Assembly: GCF_035222375.1 (NCBI RefSeq)
Contig: NW_026946363.1
Coordinates: forward strand, 248,001 to 312,000
Direction: 5' to 3'
Source: Podospora pseudocomata
Taxonomy: Eukaryota > Ascomycota > Sordariomycetes > Sordariales > Podosporaceae
DNA length: 64,000 nt
A program made the translations under genes and the position numbers. Each line of letters begins with the position of its first letter. Positions within the stretch are counted from its first letter, which is position 1. The notes under the pieces are model-generated. The model did not search any database, was not told where the DNA came from, and was given only the letters and a program-made list of their open reading frames with translations. Positions 52,835-64,000 of this stretch are shown here, piece after piece.

Positions 52835-54753
52835 TTATTTCTTTGCGCCACCTTCCCTCCACTTGGCCGCTCTCGCAGCACCTCTGCCAGTCGGGCCACC
52901 TGGGCCCGTCTTCTTCTTGTACCCTCTCTTCTCACCATTTCTGGCACCCTTGAACTTCAGGTCTTTTGGCTTTCCGTCCTTGACACTTGCGCGTTTACCC
53001 TCAAATACAAAGTCTTCTGGTGGTCTAATGCCACTAGGTTGGCTTTGCGGAGCACCAGCTGACTCCCGATGAGGCCTGTCTTTCCTGTCCTTTCTCTTGT
53101 CCCCGCCAGTCAACTTGGCAGCACCGCCTCTACCAAGAAGCTTACCCGCTCTGCCAGCCAATGTCTTGTCTTCGGGTGTGATCTTGGGGACATAGCTGGA
53201 GCCCTTCCTGCCCTTGCGATCTCCCTTTGATGGGGGACCAGCCTTGCCGTGCTTCGCCTCCAAAGCCCTGGCCGTCTTGTGAAGAGCCTTGCATCTCGAT
53301 ACGCGGAGCTCGCGGGGGAGCATAGGGGGAAACTTCTTTCCTTCCAGCAAAATAGCCTTCTCGACGTCGTTTCCGTCATAGAACTGGACATAAGCAATGC
53401 CCTTGCCGACACGGGTGACGTTGTCTCTGACAACCCGGACGCTTTCGACCTTGCCGGCCTCCTTGCCAAAGACGCGCCACAGCCCCTCCTCGACATCCAT
53501 AGGCTGCTTGGTCCTCTTCTTCTTCGTAGTCGTTTGGTTACCCTCGTCATCAACCTTGACGTTCAGTACAGTCTCATCGTCAACGAAACCGAGGTTGCCA
53601 ACAAAAACGCAGCGCTTATGGTCGACGGGGGCTGGATGGGCGACACTGTCCACTCTGAGATGGCGGTCCAACACCACTGTGCCATTCAACTTCTGTACTG
53701 CAAGACGAACAGCCTGAGGGGTGCTGTAGACAGCATAGGCATTGGTGCACTTTGTTGTCGCCTCCATAACCTCCTTCTTGATGAACGCCGCACGCTTAGG
53801 GATAGCAGCAGTGGCAAAAGCTGTTGAGCGGAAGCGGATAGATTCCACCTTCTGGGGAGGGTCGGCTTTCGGATCCAAAATCGAGGCAAGGTGCTTTAAA
53901 AGAGTCTTCTTGGCTGTGCGCGAAGTGGTCGCCTCCAAGGAGACGTTGCTGAGGAATACGGTGCGGTTTGCCTTCTCAAGCTCTGAAGCTGCATCGTTGG
54001 CTGTCAGAGATTCATGCTTGGGAACCTCGGCGTCTGAGTCCAAGTCTGAGTCCTTGTCGCCAGTCTTCTCAGTCTTCTCAACGGCCGCAGCCTTCCCGTT
54101 CGCATCCTTGCGCCGTTTCCCAGATCGCTCCTCCTCGTCATCCTCCTGAAGACGCTCAAGGTATTTGGCCTCAAGATCTTCGTCATCATTCCGTTGTTTC
54201 CGCTTTCTCTTACGTCCATCCTCCTCCTCGGCCTTACTTTTTGCTGCTGCTGATTCCAAAACCTCTGCAGCCTCGGCCTCGTCATCCACGCTCATGCTAT
54301 CGCTGGCATCATCTTCGTCTTCGTCATCTTCGTCGTTTTCGGAGTCGTTATCATCCTCTTCGCCAGACTCTTCGCTGGCTTCCATATCAACAAGATCTTC
54401 AAGGTCGGCACCATCCTCTAGTTCCGAGAGTTCTTCGTCATCCTCATCCTCGTCCTCCTCGTCCTCATCTTCTTCGTCCGACTCTTCAGGGGCGTCATCT
54501 GATTTTGGGGGTGGCAATTCAGAATACCGAGACTTCGGGGGCGCTTGAACTGGGCCAGCCTAGAATATGGTCAGCAACTGCTTCAACGAAGCGAAGGTAT
54601 GTAATTGACACTAACACTGGTGGAAAACAAAGAGTCAAGGGCTGGGTCGACAGCCTTGGAAGGCGCTGAGAGAGATTTGCTGTAGACAACCAGGTTAGCA
54701 AACTTGACTCTTCAATTGCAGGTTCAATGGCCTGTTGCCCACCTTTTCGCCAT
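52835..54753 (-). CDS. nop12: Nucleolar RNA-binding protein Nop12
   Basis: Three exons (54753-54743, 54679-54616, 54559-52835) encode about 599 aa. The first exon has only 11 nt (MAK plus two bases). Introns are 63 bp (branch GCTAACC) and 56 bp (branch GCTGACC). The spliced N-terminus [19 protein letters not shown] followed by [20 protein letters not shown] is characteristic of Nop12. Nop12 is a pre-60S assembly factor needed for 5.8S/25S rRNA maturation. A very acidic region (about 60-130) precedes two RRMs: the first near 220-330 ([23 protein letters not shown]) and the second near 335-450 ([21 protein letters not shown]). The C-terminus is Lys/Arg/Gly-rich, as in nucleolar proteins. A start at the ATG at 54517 would lose the conserved N-terminus. 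Confidence 0.93.
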
Positions 54754-55451
54754 GGTGTTGATGTGGTTGAGCTTCGAGCCCACAATGCGCAAGCGACAAA
54801 GATATCGATGTTGTCGAGAAAATAAAGCGCAAAGGGTATTAGAAAGCTACGATGAGCTTCTTTCTCGAAGTAGCGAGCGAACAAGTCTTGTTTCGGTGTT
54901 CAAGCAGCTTTCCTCCAAATTTTTGGGAGAAATCGACAAACGGCTTCTTGCTTGGACCCCCGGCGCAGAGCAAAAGTGGGGACCGCATCCAGGAAAATTC
55001 GCTTATCGGTGCTTATCGATACTGCCGCTCTACGCCGCCTCGTCATCCGCTGGAAATCGGGTAGGCGGGCAGGCAAAGGAAGCAGCGGGCCCCATCCGCC
55101 CATTTGTGTTCCCTCCCAGTGCTTCTGGGTGCCGCATTCCCAGCTTCTGGTCAATAGCCACCACCAAGCACCACACATCTGCCCACACAGCACACCACCG
55201 CCTATATTTTGCAATCTGAACACAGATACCTGCGTGCTCGCTTGCCCTGTATTCAGCGGCACTCTTTTTATATCCACATCTCGTTCCTTACCGCCTCTAC
55301 TCATCGCGCAACCCCGTTCTGGCGTCGAGCTGCCCGCTCGTGAAGCCGCCAGTCAATTTTGCGCGGTCGTCTCCTTCCGGCCACCTACAACGCCGACCAC
55401 CAACATCGCAACACCCCTCGGTTGCCTTTTATCAGAATCGCATGGTTTGCA

Positions 55452-57695
55452 ATGGCCACCGGTGACACCGTTTTGCCTTTGGCAGTGTCGAGCCCTCCTC
55501 CACACCTGCTGGACAACAGCCCCAGCAACCTCTCGAGTCCTTTGAGCGAGGTCGAGGACAAGTACGGCGATCATGACGAGCCGGATCTTGAAATGAAAGA
55601 TGACGAAAGCAATGCACAGAGCACACCCAAAAGAAACGGAGCTCATGGCGTACCGGAATCCGATCTCGCTTCAGAGCCAGACGAGGACAGCAAACTGTCC
55701 GAGGTGGACGTCAATGACTCCGAAGCAGAAACCGAAAGATTATTCGATACACCTCCCAAGAACGGCGCGACACGCGACATTGTGAACGCCGCCGATGGTG
55801 CGGGAACCCGACGATTCACCGATCGGCGCGAGCGGGTCTTTGAGCGAAGCCCCAGCAAGCTCCAACAGCAGCTCCAAGCCGACATAGACGCTGAAGATAC
55901 TCCCACCGCGAACAATAGTTCCGAGGATGAGGAGGCAGCAGACGACGGCGACGTGTCAATGGCATCGAGTGATCGCGAGGACGAGCCCACAAAGAGACCA
56001 TCACGACAGCTGCCACCACGGTCGCCTACACAAGCCAAAAAGAACCAAATAATCACATTTACCAAACAACCGGTATCACAAGCCAACAGCGATGATTCGA
56101 GCGAGTCTAAGAAACGAAAGCGATCCTCGGTTGTCGAGCTACCAGAAGCCGAGCAGCCTCCCAAGAAGCGAGCTGCCTCGATTGACCCCGCCGACCGCGA
56201 GTTCTCCGCCGGTGACGTCCCGATGGTTGACGATGATGTGCTATCCACGGCTCCGCAAAGCGGGGAACATACCGCCGAGGAGGATAACATTGAGGAACCG
56301 GTCGTCCCCGAGGGGGTCAAAAACACACCCGTGGAGTCTGTTGAAGAGGCCGTTGCGACGTCAACTAGAGGCAAAAAAGGGAAACGCAGTCCCGTAAAAC
56401 GACGAAAGAGCAAAAGTCCTGAAGCTGGCACACCTTTGGAAGCTCCAGATGAACCACCCGAAGATGCCGACGTCCCCAGTGGTGTGCCGACGCCTCAGCC
56501 AGAGGATCGCACGGCCGACGAAATCGACGAAGAGGCCGAGGCAGCACACAGAAACGAAGAAGAGTGTAAGCACTCTGCACACTGGTTATGATAGGTTGAC
56601 GAAACTAATGTTTGGTCGCAGTGGAGCGCAAAAAGGCAGCCTGGGAAGAGCTTGCCGCCATTGAGAAGCAATTCTCCAACTTTCGGGAGCGGTACGGTTT
56701 TCAAGGTCTCAATTGGATGGTGCTGTTTCTAACTTGTAACAGTCTATACCAGGAACGCTTAGACCAGCTTAACCGCGAGGAAGAGATGCTGCTGAGTGAC
56801 ACTCCTACACATCACGAACTCCTCGCAATGCTACAATGTCTCGAAGAGCGCCGAGCCGAAACAATACGGAAGAGCAACCTCGAATTGCAGTTCAAAATGT
56901 CTGTACTCAACCATCGAGCGGTCGCGGAGCGGGCACAAATCATGTCGCAGTTCTATCAGTCTGTGCGGGCCGAAAGAGAAAAGACAATTGAGGGTCTTGG
57001 CCAAGACTGGTACGACATTCAACAAGAAAGAAGACGGTTGACAAGTGTCATTCCGGAATACGGCCTGGGGTTCCCAGCAACAAAGGCCCAGGCCGTCAGA
57101 CAAGCCGTGTCTTACACAAGAGAGGTGTCGATACTTTCTGGGTTTGCGAAACATGTCGGCTTTCCGGCTGCGCCCACGATATCAGGGGTTACAGAAGAAC
57201 AGCTGGAGGACGATCTGGAAGCTATTGCAGTGAGTATGAGTAGGGTCTAGGATTATTAGAGGGCGGCTCAAACTGACGCATCTTTTCTAGAGCGCTCGTG
57301 AGCCGGTACCTAGACCGATCGCCAACCCTCCTCCGACATTCCCTCAGGACCTGACGGCAGGATTTGGGCCTTCGCTTGGCCTAGCAGGAGAGCAGTTTAT
57401 TGAGCAAACACCTTGGCTCAACCCTCGGCACCCAGCACATCGACAACAGCAACCGCACCGACGAGAACAAAACCTACAGCACGTTTTTGCACCCGGGCCA
57501 GTGCAAGGATCAACACCCAAAAGTCACTCGCAACAGTCCGGTGGTCTCTTTTCTTCTAGTACCTCGAAAATACCGAACGGTGACTCGCCAGCACAGCTGC
57601 ACAAAAACCACTCACCAAGCACTGTCGAAGCCATCAAAAGGACAAAACTCGGCCCTGAGCCATTCCGGCGCGACCCAGCGATACAGGCGTCCTAA
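55452..57695 (+). CDS. dep1: Dep1/Sds3-family subunit of the Rpd3L histone deacetylase complex
   Basis: Four exons (55452-56565, 56622-56691, 56743-57229, 57291-57695) encode about 691 aa. Introns of 56, 51 and 61 bp have GTAAGC, GTACGG and GTGAGT donors and agree in phase. The first 370 residues are acidic, Ser/Pro-rich and contain basic nuclear-type clusters (KKRKR, KRRKSKSP). The Sds3-like region is spread over exons 2-3: ERKKAAWEELAAIEKQFSNF, LYQERLDQLNREEEMLL and QFKMSVLNHRAVAERAQ, a long coiled coil that joins Sin3 and Rpd3. The C-terminus is disordered and His/Gln/Pro-rich. Dep1 rather than Sds3 is suggested by the long acidic N-terminus. An in-frame ATG at 55359 would add 31 atypical residues. 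Confidence 0.87.
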
Positions 57696-58399
57696 TCTTT
57701 TCTATGTTTTTTCTTTATACCGGTCTTACTTTTTTCCTCTCAAAGATTAGCGGATGTAGAGACCAGGCGGAGTTTTTGGAATTATCTTGGGCATATAATG
57801 CAGGGTTGTATGAAGTTTTGACATATGGGGCATGCTTTGATGTGCGGCGTTGAAAGGCAGAGGGGTTTTGGAAGAGGGTGGTTGACCATTGAGGGTGGTA
57901 ACATACGCCACCTGCATGATATAGCGAGGAGAAATCAGGGGTAGCTGCTCGCGTGTCATGTTACTAGAGGAGGGATGTTGTATGATTTGAAAAGCTCTGT
58001 TGTCACACTTTTCTTGGTGCTAGCTCGCATCCAGCGGGCAGAGTTGGGTTACGACCAGCCTGCTATGCTGGCCTACTTTACTCTGTATGCACTATTTTTG
58101 GCAAATGCCAGGCGTCTTGGGAAGATTATACCAATGAGTTTCGGCACATGGTGTGCGAGGGGGTGTATATATTGGAACGTATAGGAAAGCGGTCGTGGTG
58201 TAATGCAAGTATGATGTCTTCTCCTTTCCAAAAAATAAACATGTTGTGGTATTGATTTGCCCAAAACGCCATCTTGATATTGCCCAACTTTCTTTCCCAC
58301 AGGAGCCTCCCTATGATATACTCATACACTATGCACCATCCCCAAGTAGCAGCGTACCTAGCTGCGTCTCTTAACCCATGCTTTGCTGTTCTCGTCTGT
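57696..58399. other. Convergent 3' region
   Basis: About 700 bp between the convergent dep1 and coa3 genes, with no coding frame of merit. The frame 58126-58707 on the minus strand is the coa3 exon 2 frame running through its intron and beyond. Confidence 0.5.
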
Positions 58400-58778
58400 T
58401 CATTTCTTCGCAGGTTGCACAGGCACATCAGGTACCTTGACGTCTTCGAAATCGTCTTGGCCGACCGCCATGAGGGTATATGTGTCTGTGAGGATTGAGG
58501 TGTCCTTGTTAGCACCTTCCGCTGGACCGAGGAATAACTCATGGAAGGGTAACATTGGTTCGTACATATACTAGCAGTGATTCCCACCAGGGCGAGACCG
58601 GTAAGGGCGTTCTTGAAGAGGTAGGGCCGGCGGGCGCGGACAAGAGCTGGCGATTGGGCCAGCTTCTTGTCGTAGTATGAGTTATGCCTAAGTCTGGAGT
58701 GTTGCAAGAAACATGTTAGCCACCTTACCTAGAGAACCAAGTACAAGGAGGAATTGTGAGCAATCTGTACCCTGACAT
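58400..58778 (-). CDS. coa3: Cytochrome c oxidase assembly factor 3 (Coa3/Cox25)
   Basis: Three exons (58778-58771, 58693-58566, 58485-58400) encode 73 aa. The first exon has 8 nt (MS plus two bases of Gly). Intron 1 (77 bp) has donor GTACAG and branch GGCTAAC. Intron 2 (80 bp) has donor GTACGA, branch GCTAAC and acceptor CACAG. The spliced protein contains the Coa3 hallmarks SYYDKKLAQSPALVRARRPY, a single TM helix at about 32-52 (ALTGLALVGITASIYTYTL) and MAVGQDDFEDVKVPD in the intermembrane space. Coa3 binds Cox1 and regulates its translation through Mss51 in the mitochondrial inner membrane. The exon-1 choice is the least certain part. A 35-bp intron alternative (donor GTAAGG) would give a longer N-terminus. 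Confidence 0.88.
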
Positions 58779-59946
58779 GTTGACTAGGTATCTTGTCTGG
58801 CTGTTGCGATGTGATGCGATCGAGAGCTTGCCTTGCGCCGAGCAATGCCGAAGAATAAGTTACAGCCCACCCACGTAAGGAAATGGTATGATACGTCAGG
58901 TCAAAGACTGGCGGATGTTGCCGAGGGCAAGTGTGGGCTGATAAGCGCTTATCGGATACCCACCAATCAGCGCTGGAGATGCAGGTGTGAGACAAGGGTG
59001 CTGGTTCCTTTCACGTCACTGAGCTCTCTCGGTTCCTGGGGCGCGTCTCTTGTCTTTTGCGAACGAGCAAGGCTTCCACATCTTACCTAACGACCACCAA
59101 AATCAACACCATTGGGATATCACGGCAGAAAGGAAACTACCAGACCGGCCGCGAAAAGAGACTCCTTCGGAACGCTTGTAGCCATTGATGACGATGAAAT
59201 TGATGGCTTTTGTGGCACTTGGTCCCTAACTTTCTCTCCGACTTGGCGCAGCACCCGCTACAGCTTTTTTTTATTTTTTATTTTACTTCGCGACACGAAC
59301 CCTTTTTGCGCCTTCCCCAGGAACTGATCTCTGGCCAGCTCTGGGACAAATATCGACACCTCAAGGCGCAGGCAACCATTGAGAGCTTCAGTTCTTGGGT
59401 GAAGAGCCAGAGAAGTTATTTGATTTTGGGTGTGATATCAGTCACGCGACAGGTTTCCATCAATCGACAGACAGCTGGGGCAGTTGGGGGAGTTCTTGTA
59501 GATCTGGGGAGCGTTTGTTTTCCGTCGCAACTTCCTCAACATTCACCACAAGGAGGGCCACAGTGAGGTTTCCTTCAAGAGCTTGGAGTTTGCACGGCCC
59601 TGAGATTTCTTGAGAGCAAGCTGTTGTCCAAATCAACTATCTTCCTGCGCACCCAGGCACAAGGCACACTTTTCGGCACGTTTTCTCTGTAGAATCTTGA
59701 CCAACCTTTGTTGCCCAACGACCTCTTTCTCTCCGCGCCTTTTGCCTCCTACCCACATCTACATACTATCATACCATCCGTCCGTCCCTTTCGCTATCCT
59801 GCCGTATCATCAACTTCATCCCACATTGCCCCACCAAAAAGAAGGTCGGTCGGTCGCTCTGTGTGGGAGAGGGCGGTTTTCTGATACGGCAACACACCAA
59901 AAACAAACAACAATCGACCGAGGCGCAAGATCACATCATACCGACT
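58779..59946. other. Divergent promoter region between coa3 and pta1
   Basis: About 1.2 kb between two divergent start codons. C/T-rich tracts and repeated CTACCCACATC-like sequence near 59750 mark the pta1 leader. Short ORFs (59112-59327, 59610-59975) are not credible. Confidence 0.5.
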
Positions 59947-62686
59947 ATGGCTTCTACACCAGCTGTCCCCATTGAGGAGCAGCTCAAGCAACTCAACGCT
60001 GCTCGGAAATTGGCCTTGGAAAACTCGGCTTACTACGACCGCATCGTCAAGGGTGTTTTACCTGTCATCGGACCGACATCATCGATCGAACTCAAGAGAT
60101 GGGGAGCTGAGTTTCTGGCCGAGTCGCTGGCCACTCCAGTGCTTTCGATGCGCGACAAGGAGAGCTTAACGCTCTCGGTACTTGACACGCTCAAGTCGTT
60201 ATTGGAGAGTGAGCAGGATGATGCGATTGTGCTGAAGGCTAGCATTGCTGCCGCGGCGAGCGCGTACCCAGTTGTTTTGAGGTGGATGTAAGTAGTACTC
60301 GATCATTGCTTTGGTGCTGTGACTTGCCGTGATTTATGCCCTTGCTGCTGTCGTCGGATCTGAGGAGCCGAACCCCAGGCTTTTGTATTGTGATGGGGAG
60401 GGATGAGGGATGTGCTTTGATATGCCTCTTTTTTCCATCCTCGCCCCATCGTAATGCTTTGCCCACTCGGTTCCTCTCTCTCTTTCCGAGGGGGTCCGTT
60501 CACTGTTCGAATATGCCTTGCCCATGTCATGTCCATTCAGTGATGGCTGAACTTGCTTCATGTCGAGCATGCTTACTAACTCTGGTACTTGTACAGTATT
60601 CACAACAGCTATCACACAGAGGCTTGGGAACAAATCTCAGCGATAAAATCGAGGATCCTCAGGATCTGGGATGGAGCCCCGGCCCCCGTCAGACTAAGCT
60701 GCATCAAGTTTGCGCAGCGTGTTGTGCTCGCCCAAACAACGTCCAACGGCCAGGAGGTCAAGTATGGTGGACTCGACATTTCGCTGAGCATGGTGCCGGC
60801 GAATCACCCTTTGCTAGACCCACGACTGATGGAGGCAGAGGCTACTGGCCTTCTCGACCGGATGTTGGGGGTGCTACAGGATAACAGCAACGATGCTCTC
60901 CTTGTCGATGCGACCTTGAACTGCCTTTCGATCCTGATCCGAACCAGGCCAAGCACTTCGAACCGCATCATTAATTGTGTGCTCAACTTTAACCCTCTCA
61001 AGTTGGCCAACTCGCCCATGACGCCGAAAAACAAGGTGCTCATGAAGTCAATGGAGAAAACGACCCGGATGCTCATGATTAATATTTTGAAGAGGCATGT
61101 GTCGGTAATTCAGGGGTAATCAGGGGCCCACGCCGAGACCTTGCTAACCAATTGCGTCTAGGGATCCCAACAATCAACACAGCGGCCGTGTCCAGCAGTA
61201 TGTTGAGCGGTTGATGCGCTCTCGCGCCGAGATATTCGATGAAGCGGGTCGGAAGAGACAGCTTGCTGACCAAGCGGCTGCCCAATATGGCGATCTCAAG
61301 AGACAGAAGATGCAGGATGCTTCTGCTGCCGCTCCTGAACCTGCCGCGCCAGCACAGCCAGCCGTGATCCCGCCATTAGCACCAGGACCTCAGACTCTTG
61401 CTGCCGTTTTCACGTTGACCAATAACCCTGGTCTCCAGGCCTTTGATGCTACCAGCATTCCCGCCAACCTAGTGGCCAAGATTGTGGCTAGGACGCTCAA
61501 TACTCTGGACCAAAGTGTCTTGGACTTTGCGGTAAACGGTATAAGAAGTCGTCTTCACACTCTTCAGGCTGCTGCGGTGACGGCGGCAGCCCAGTATGCC
61601 GCCCATGGAGCTGCGGGTTTACCTGGTGCTATCAACCCTGCTACGGCACCTTTGGGAGTGGAAGAGGATGACGATGATTACGAGCCCAACCTTGACGCGG
61701 CGGAAGATACGGAGCAGATTCTCAACAAGCTCGACAATGCACCCCCCGAGACGGCGCTCGACGAATATGCCGATCCCAACGCTGCCCTCGGCCTCGGCCC
61801 ATTCACCCTCGCACCACCACCCCTGATCGACGCCGACGTGGCCTCCAAACTCAGCTCCGCCGCGGCCTCCCGCCTCTTTGGCCCTCTATCCTCTTTATCA
61901 TCAGAAGGCCCAAGCAAGAAGCCAAAAGCGGGCATCAACCGCCTTGCCGCCTCGTCGTATGATCGCGATTCCTGGCTCACCGTTGCCACTCGACTCGCCA
62001 CCCGCAGCACATTCGGCCTCGAAGAAGAAGAACAAGAAGAACAAACCTCGGCAGTCAAATCCGAAGAAGGCGCCGTCTCCTACCCGTTGGCCTCCACCTT
62101 TAACCAATCCATCCGCGAGATGTTATTCACCTACATACTCGAAGACTGGCGGCCGAGAATAGAAGTCGCGGTCGCGTGGCTCAGCGAGGAGTGGTACAAT
62201 GACCAGCTCACCAAGCGGACGGGGCTGAGGAACGCGCCGCTGCACTACGAGACGTGGGCGCTGAGGTTGCTGGACGGGTTCATGACTTTTATCACGGCGC
62301 AGGATAAAGTCTTGACGAGGTTTTTGGCCGAAATTCCGGAGCTGAGCGGGGAGTTGCTTGGGAGGCTGAAGACGCTGTGTGGGGATCCGAATACTTTGGG
62401 CTTGGCGATGACGAGCTTGTTGTATCTTGTTATGATGAGGCCACCTGCGAGGGAGTTGGCGTTGGATACGGTTGGGGGGATTTGGGTTGAGTGTGAGTAC
62501 ACCCTGGATGAGAAATGGTATTGAAGGGATGATGCTAATGATGATGCAGATGAGGAGGCGAGACCGCTGGCTGCGAAATACTTGAGCAAGTGGCGGCCGG
62601 GGTGGGTTGAGCAGCAGATGCACTTGCAGGCTGCGAAGGCTGTGGCTGGGGGGGGTGGGAATGGGGCTGCTGGTATTGCTGCTTAG
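59947..62686 (+). CDS. pta1: Symplekin/Pta1, pre-mRNA cleavage and polyadenylation factor
   Basis: Four exons (59947-60287, 60597-61094, 61162-62492, 62550-62686) encode about 768 aa. Symplekin/Pta1 is the scaffold of the cleavage and polyadenylation factor and binds Ssu72 and the endonuclease module. The N-terminal 280 residues are helical repeats (EEQLKQLNAARKLALENSAYY, VRLSCIKFAQRVVL, NRIINCVLNFNPLKLAN), as in the symplekin/Pta1 N-terminal domain. A Pro/Ala linker, a second helical part and an acidic stretch (EEDDDDYEP) follow. The C-terminal part (EMLFTYILEDWRPRIEVAVAW) is also conserved. Intron 1 is 309 bp. Intron 2 appears to be a GC-AG intron (donor GCATGT at 61095), the only choice that gives KRDPNNQ in phase without added residues. 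Intron 3 is 57 bp. Confidence 0.9.
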
Positions 62687-62775
62687 GGTTGATGCAGATG
62701 GCGAGGTTTGGGGTAAAGGGAGAGGTTCTGTATATTACGACAATCAATTCACTGGACAAGGTGGCAAGGACAACG

Positions 62776-62856
<81 letters not shown>

Positions 62857-64000
62857 TTTCTAAACCTTCACGGGGCTTTTCTTTTGGAGGGGAGGCTGAC
62901 AGTTATATTCAAAGTGAATGGTTGGGTTGTTGGCAGGTATTGTACCCGGGTACTTGTCAATTGAAGATATAAAATGGATCAGTTCGGGGAGGAGCGAAAA
63001 TTGGGGACCATGGTTACCTAGGAATATGAGGGGAAGGGTGTATTGTATGTAGAGTGCTGTGCAGTAGTTTTCTAGTTTCAGGGTATGGCTGGCTGGCTGG
63101 GAGCGGTTAGACAGGCTTTTTTTTTTAATGTATGTGTTTTGTATGAATATATTGCTTGCATGGTGCATGGTAGTTTGGTGGGTGGTGGTGGTGGTTTACT
63201 TATCATATAGGATTGAATTAATGAGACGCGTCGACGCGGTGGTGCACGTTTGATGGGATCATTACATCATATTTTTTTATATATATATTTTTTTTGGATA
63301 CTCTTGAGTGCTTGCCGCATGAATGTTCAATTTGGGGGGTAATGAAGCTGAGGGTTTGTCATTGGGTGGGATTTGATCAGGCTGGTGAGTTTGAGAGAGA
63401 CTTTTCCGTCAGCGAAAGGATCTCCGCGGCTTTCTTTTGAAGGTCATTTTCATGTGAAATGCAAGGTCAATAGGTGTACACACTCAGGGGCTAGGGGAGA
63501 GTGGCCCTTTGTGAAGTGCAGACTGCGGGTGTGCAGGAATAAAGAGAGGCACAAAGGGAAGATCATAGGACAAAAGTGAACGCAGATGGCACTTTGTTGA
63601 TGCAAGATGCAAACCCCTGGTCTCACATCCCGAGGCGGCGGCCCGAGAGCCAGGGGTAGGCTTTTGGAGGCCGGATTTCTTGCAGTGCAACGCCAACAAT
63701 CTGGTTGCTGTGGTGGTGGGTGGAGGAGGGGGGGAGTTGTTAGTGGTCAGTTGATAGAGTTGGCCGTTTTTAAGACCGTCAGCAAGGTGAAAGAGGGGTA
63801 TAAACATGGTGGTGCAAAGAGGATTTTGGATTGGTTGAGGGATTCTATGGCGTTTTGTTTCTGATGTTGCCGTTGGTTGTGTTTTGTCTGATTCTTATTT
63901 TCCTCTGAGGTGCCCTGGAGAATTAGTGGTTAACTGAACCACCATGTTGATAACCATATTACAGCCTTGCCAATTGCACACTAGACGCTAATTGCCAAGA
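62687..64000. other. Downstream spacer with AAC microsatellite
   Basis: About 1.3 kb to the window end. It begins with the pta1 3' UTR carrying a long AAC repeat, followed by T/G-rich sequence. No coding frame or RNA gene stands out. The minus-strand frame 63484-63807 is low in complexity and unsupported. Confidence 0.5.
62776..62856 (+). repeat. (AAC)n microsatellite, about 27 units
   Basis: An uninterrupted ACA/AAC array starts 90 nt after the pta1 stop codon and probably lies in its 3' UTR. Frames through it give runs of Asn or Thr, which explains the spurious ORFs here. Confidence 0.95.

Noticed and set aside
54165-54548. Ser-rich plus-strand ORF opposite nop12
   Set aside because: It is the antisense of the Asp/Glu-rich region of nop12, which automatically reads as Ser runs.
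62607-62972. Asn- and Thr-run ORFs after pta1
   Set aside because: They are translations of the AAC microsatellite in the 3' UTR.

Overview
The window is nuclear DNA of a filamentous ascomycete, most likely a Sordariomycete close to the Sordariales. Genes are compact. Introns are mostly 50-80 bp, with GTARGT-like donors and GCTAAC or GCTGAC branch sites just before the 3' AG. The gene set also fits this group: a plant-type (class II) DAHP synthase, single-exon flavohaemoglobin, Gcn5, Rad1, Nop12, symplekin/Pta1, alpha-tubulin and a GPI-anchored Ser/Thr-rich wall protein. I see no transposon, CRISPR array, virus-derived element or bacterial gene.

Layout. 0.4-2.4 kb: a myristoylation-motif protein converging on an SDR oxidoreductase. 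2.4-6.5 kb: long non-coding stretch, then the flavohaemoglobin gene (6.55-7.8). 9.9-13.8 kb: gcn5 (minus), head-to-head with the small ost5 gene, then rad1 and an orphan small gene. 14.5-19.8 kb: a protein with an acidic 7-residue repeat, a hexose-6-phosphate mutarotase and a three-exon F-box gene (minus). 20-23.4 kb: AT-rich spacer with degenerate repeats. 23.5-30.3 kb: a 995-aa two-TM protein, then HYPK (minus) and class II DAHP synthase (plus) sharing a promoter region. 32-38 kb: a SprT-like protein, a decayed multi-intron gene, a small minus-strand ORF and an intron-containing tRNA-Gly. 38.5-43.6 kb: a mitochondrial-type protein, an apparent non-coding snoRNA host gene and a PI-PLC-like protein. 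45-51.7 kb: a secreted NTF2-fold protein, a GPI-anchored wall protein and alpha-tubulin. 52.8-62.7 kb: nop12 and a Dep1/Sds3-type Rpd3L subunit (head-to-head), coa3, and symplekin/Pta1.

Most striking locus. Between about 40.2 and 41.5 kb there is no credible protein, but five consecutive introns each contain a C box and a D box at nearly fixed distances from the donor and branch point. Four carry 11-14 nt perfect complements to conserved rRNA segments next to D or D' boxes. This reads as a host gene for five C/D snoRNAs. Two of its internal junctions are AG|GT with no exon between them, so the array looks built for recursive or back-to-back splicing. A second oddity is an open frame of 110 codons, in frame directly after the gcn5 stop codon, which contains an AT-hook and Q-rich repeats.

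Gene models were read by eye. Splice sites were chosen where donor, branch site, acceptor and reading phase all agreed. rRNA comparisons rely on my memory of conserved fungal rRNA and need a database check.
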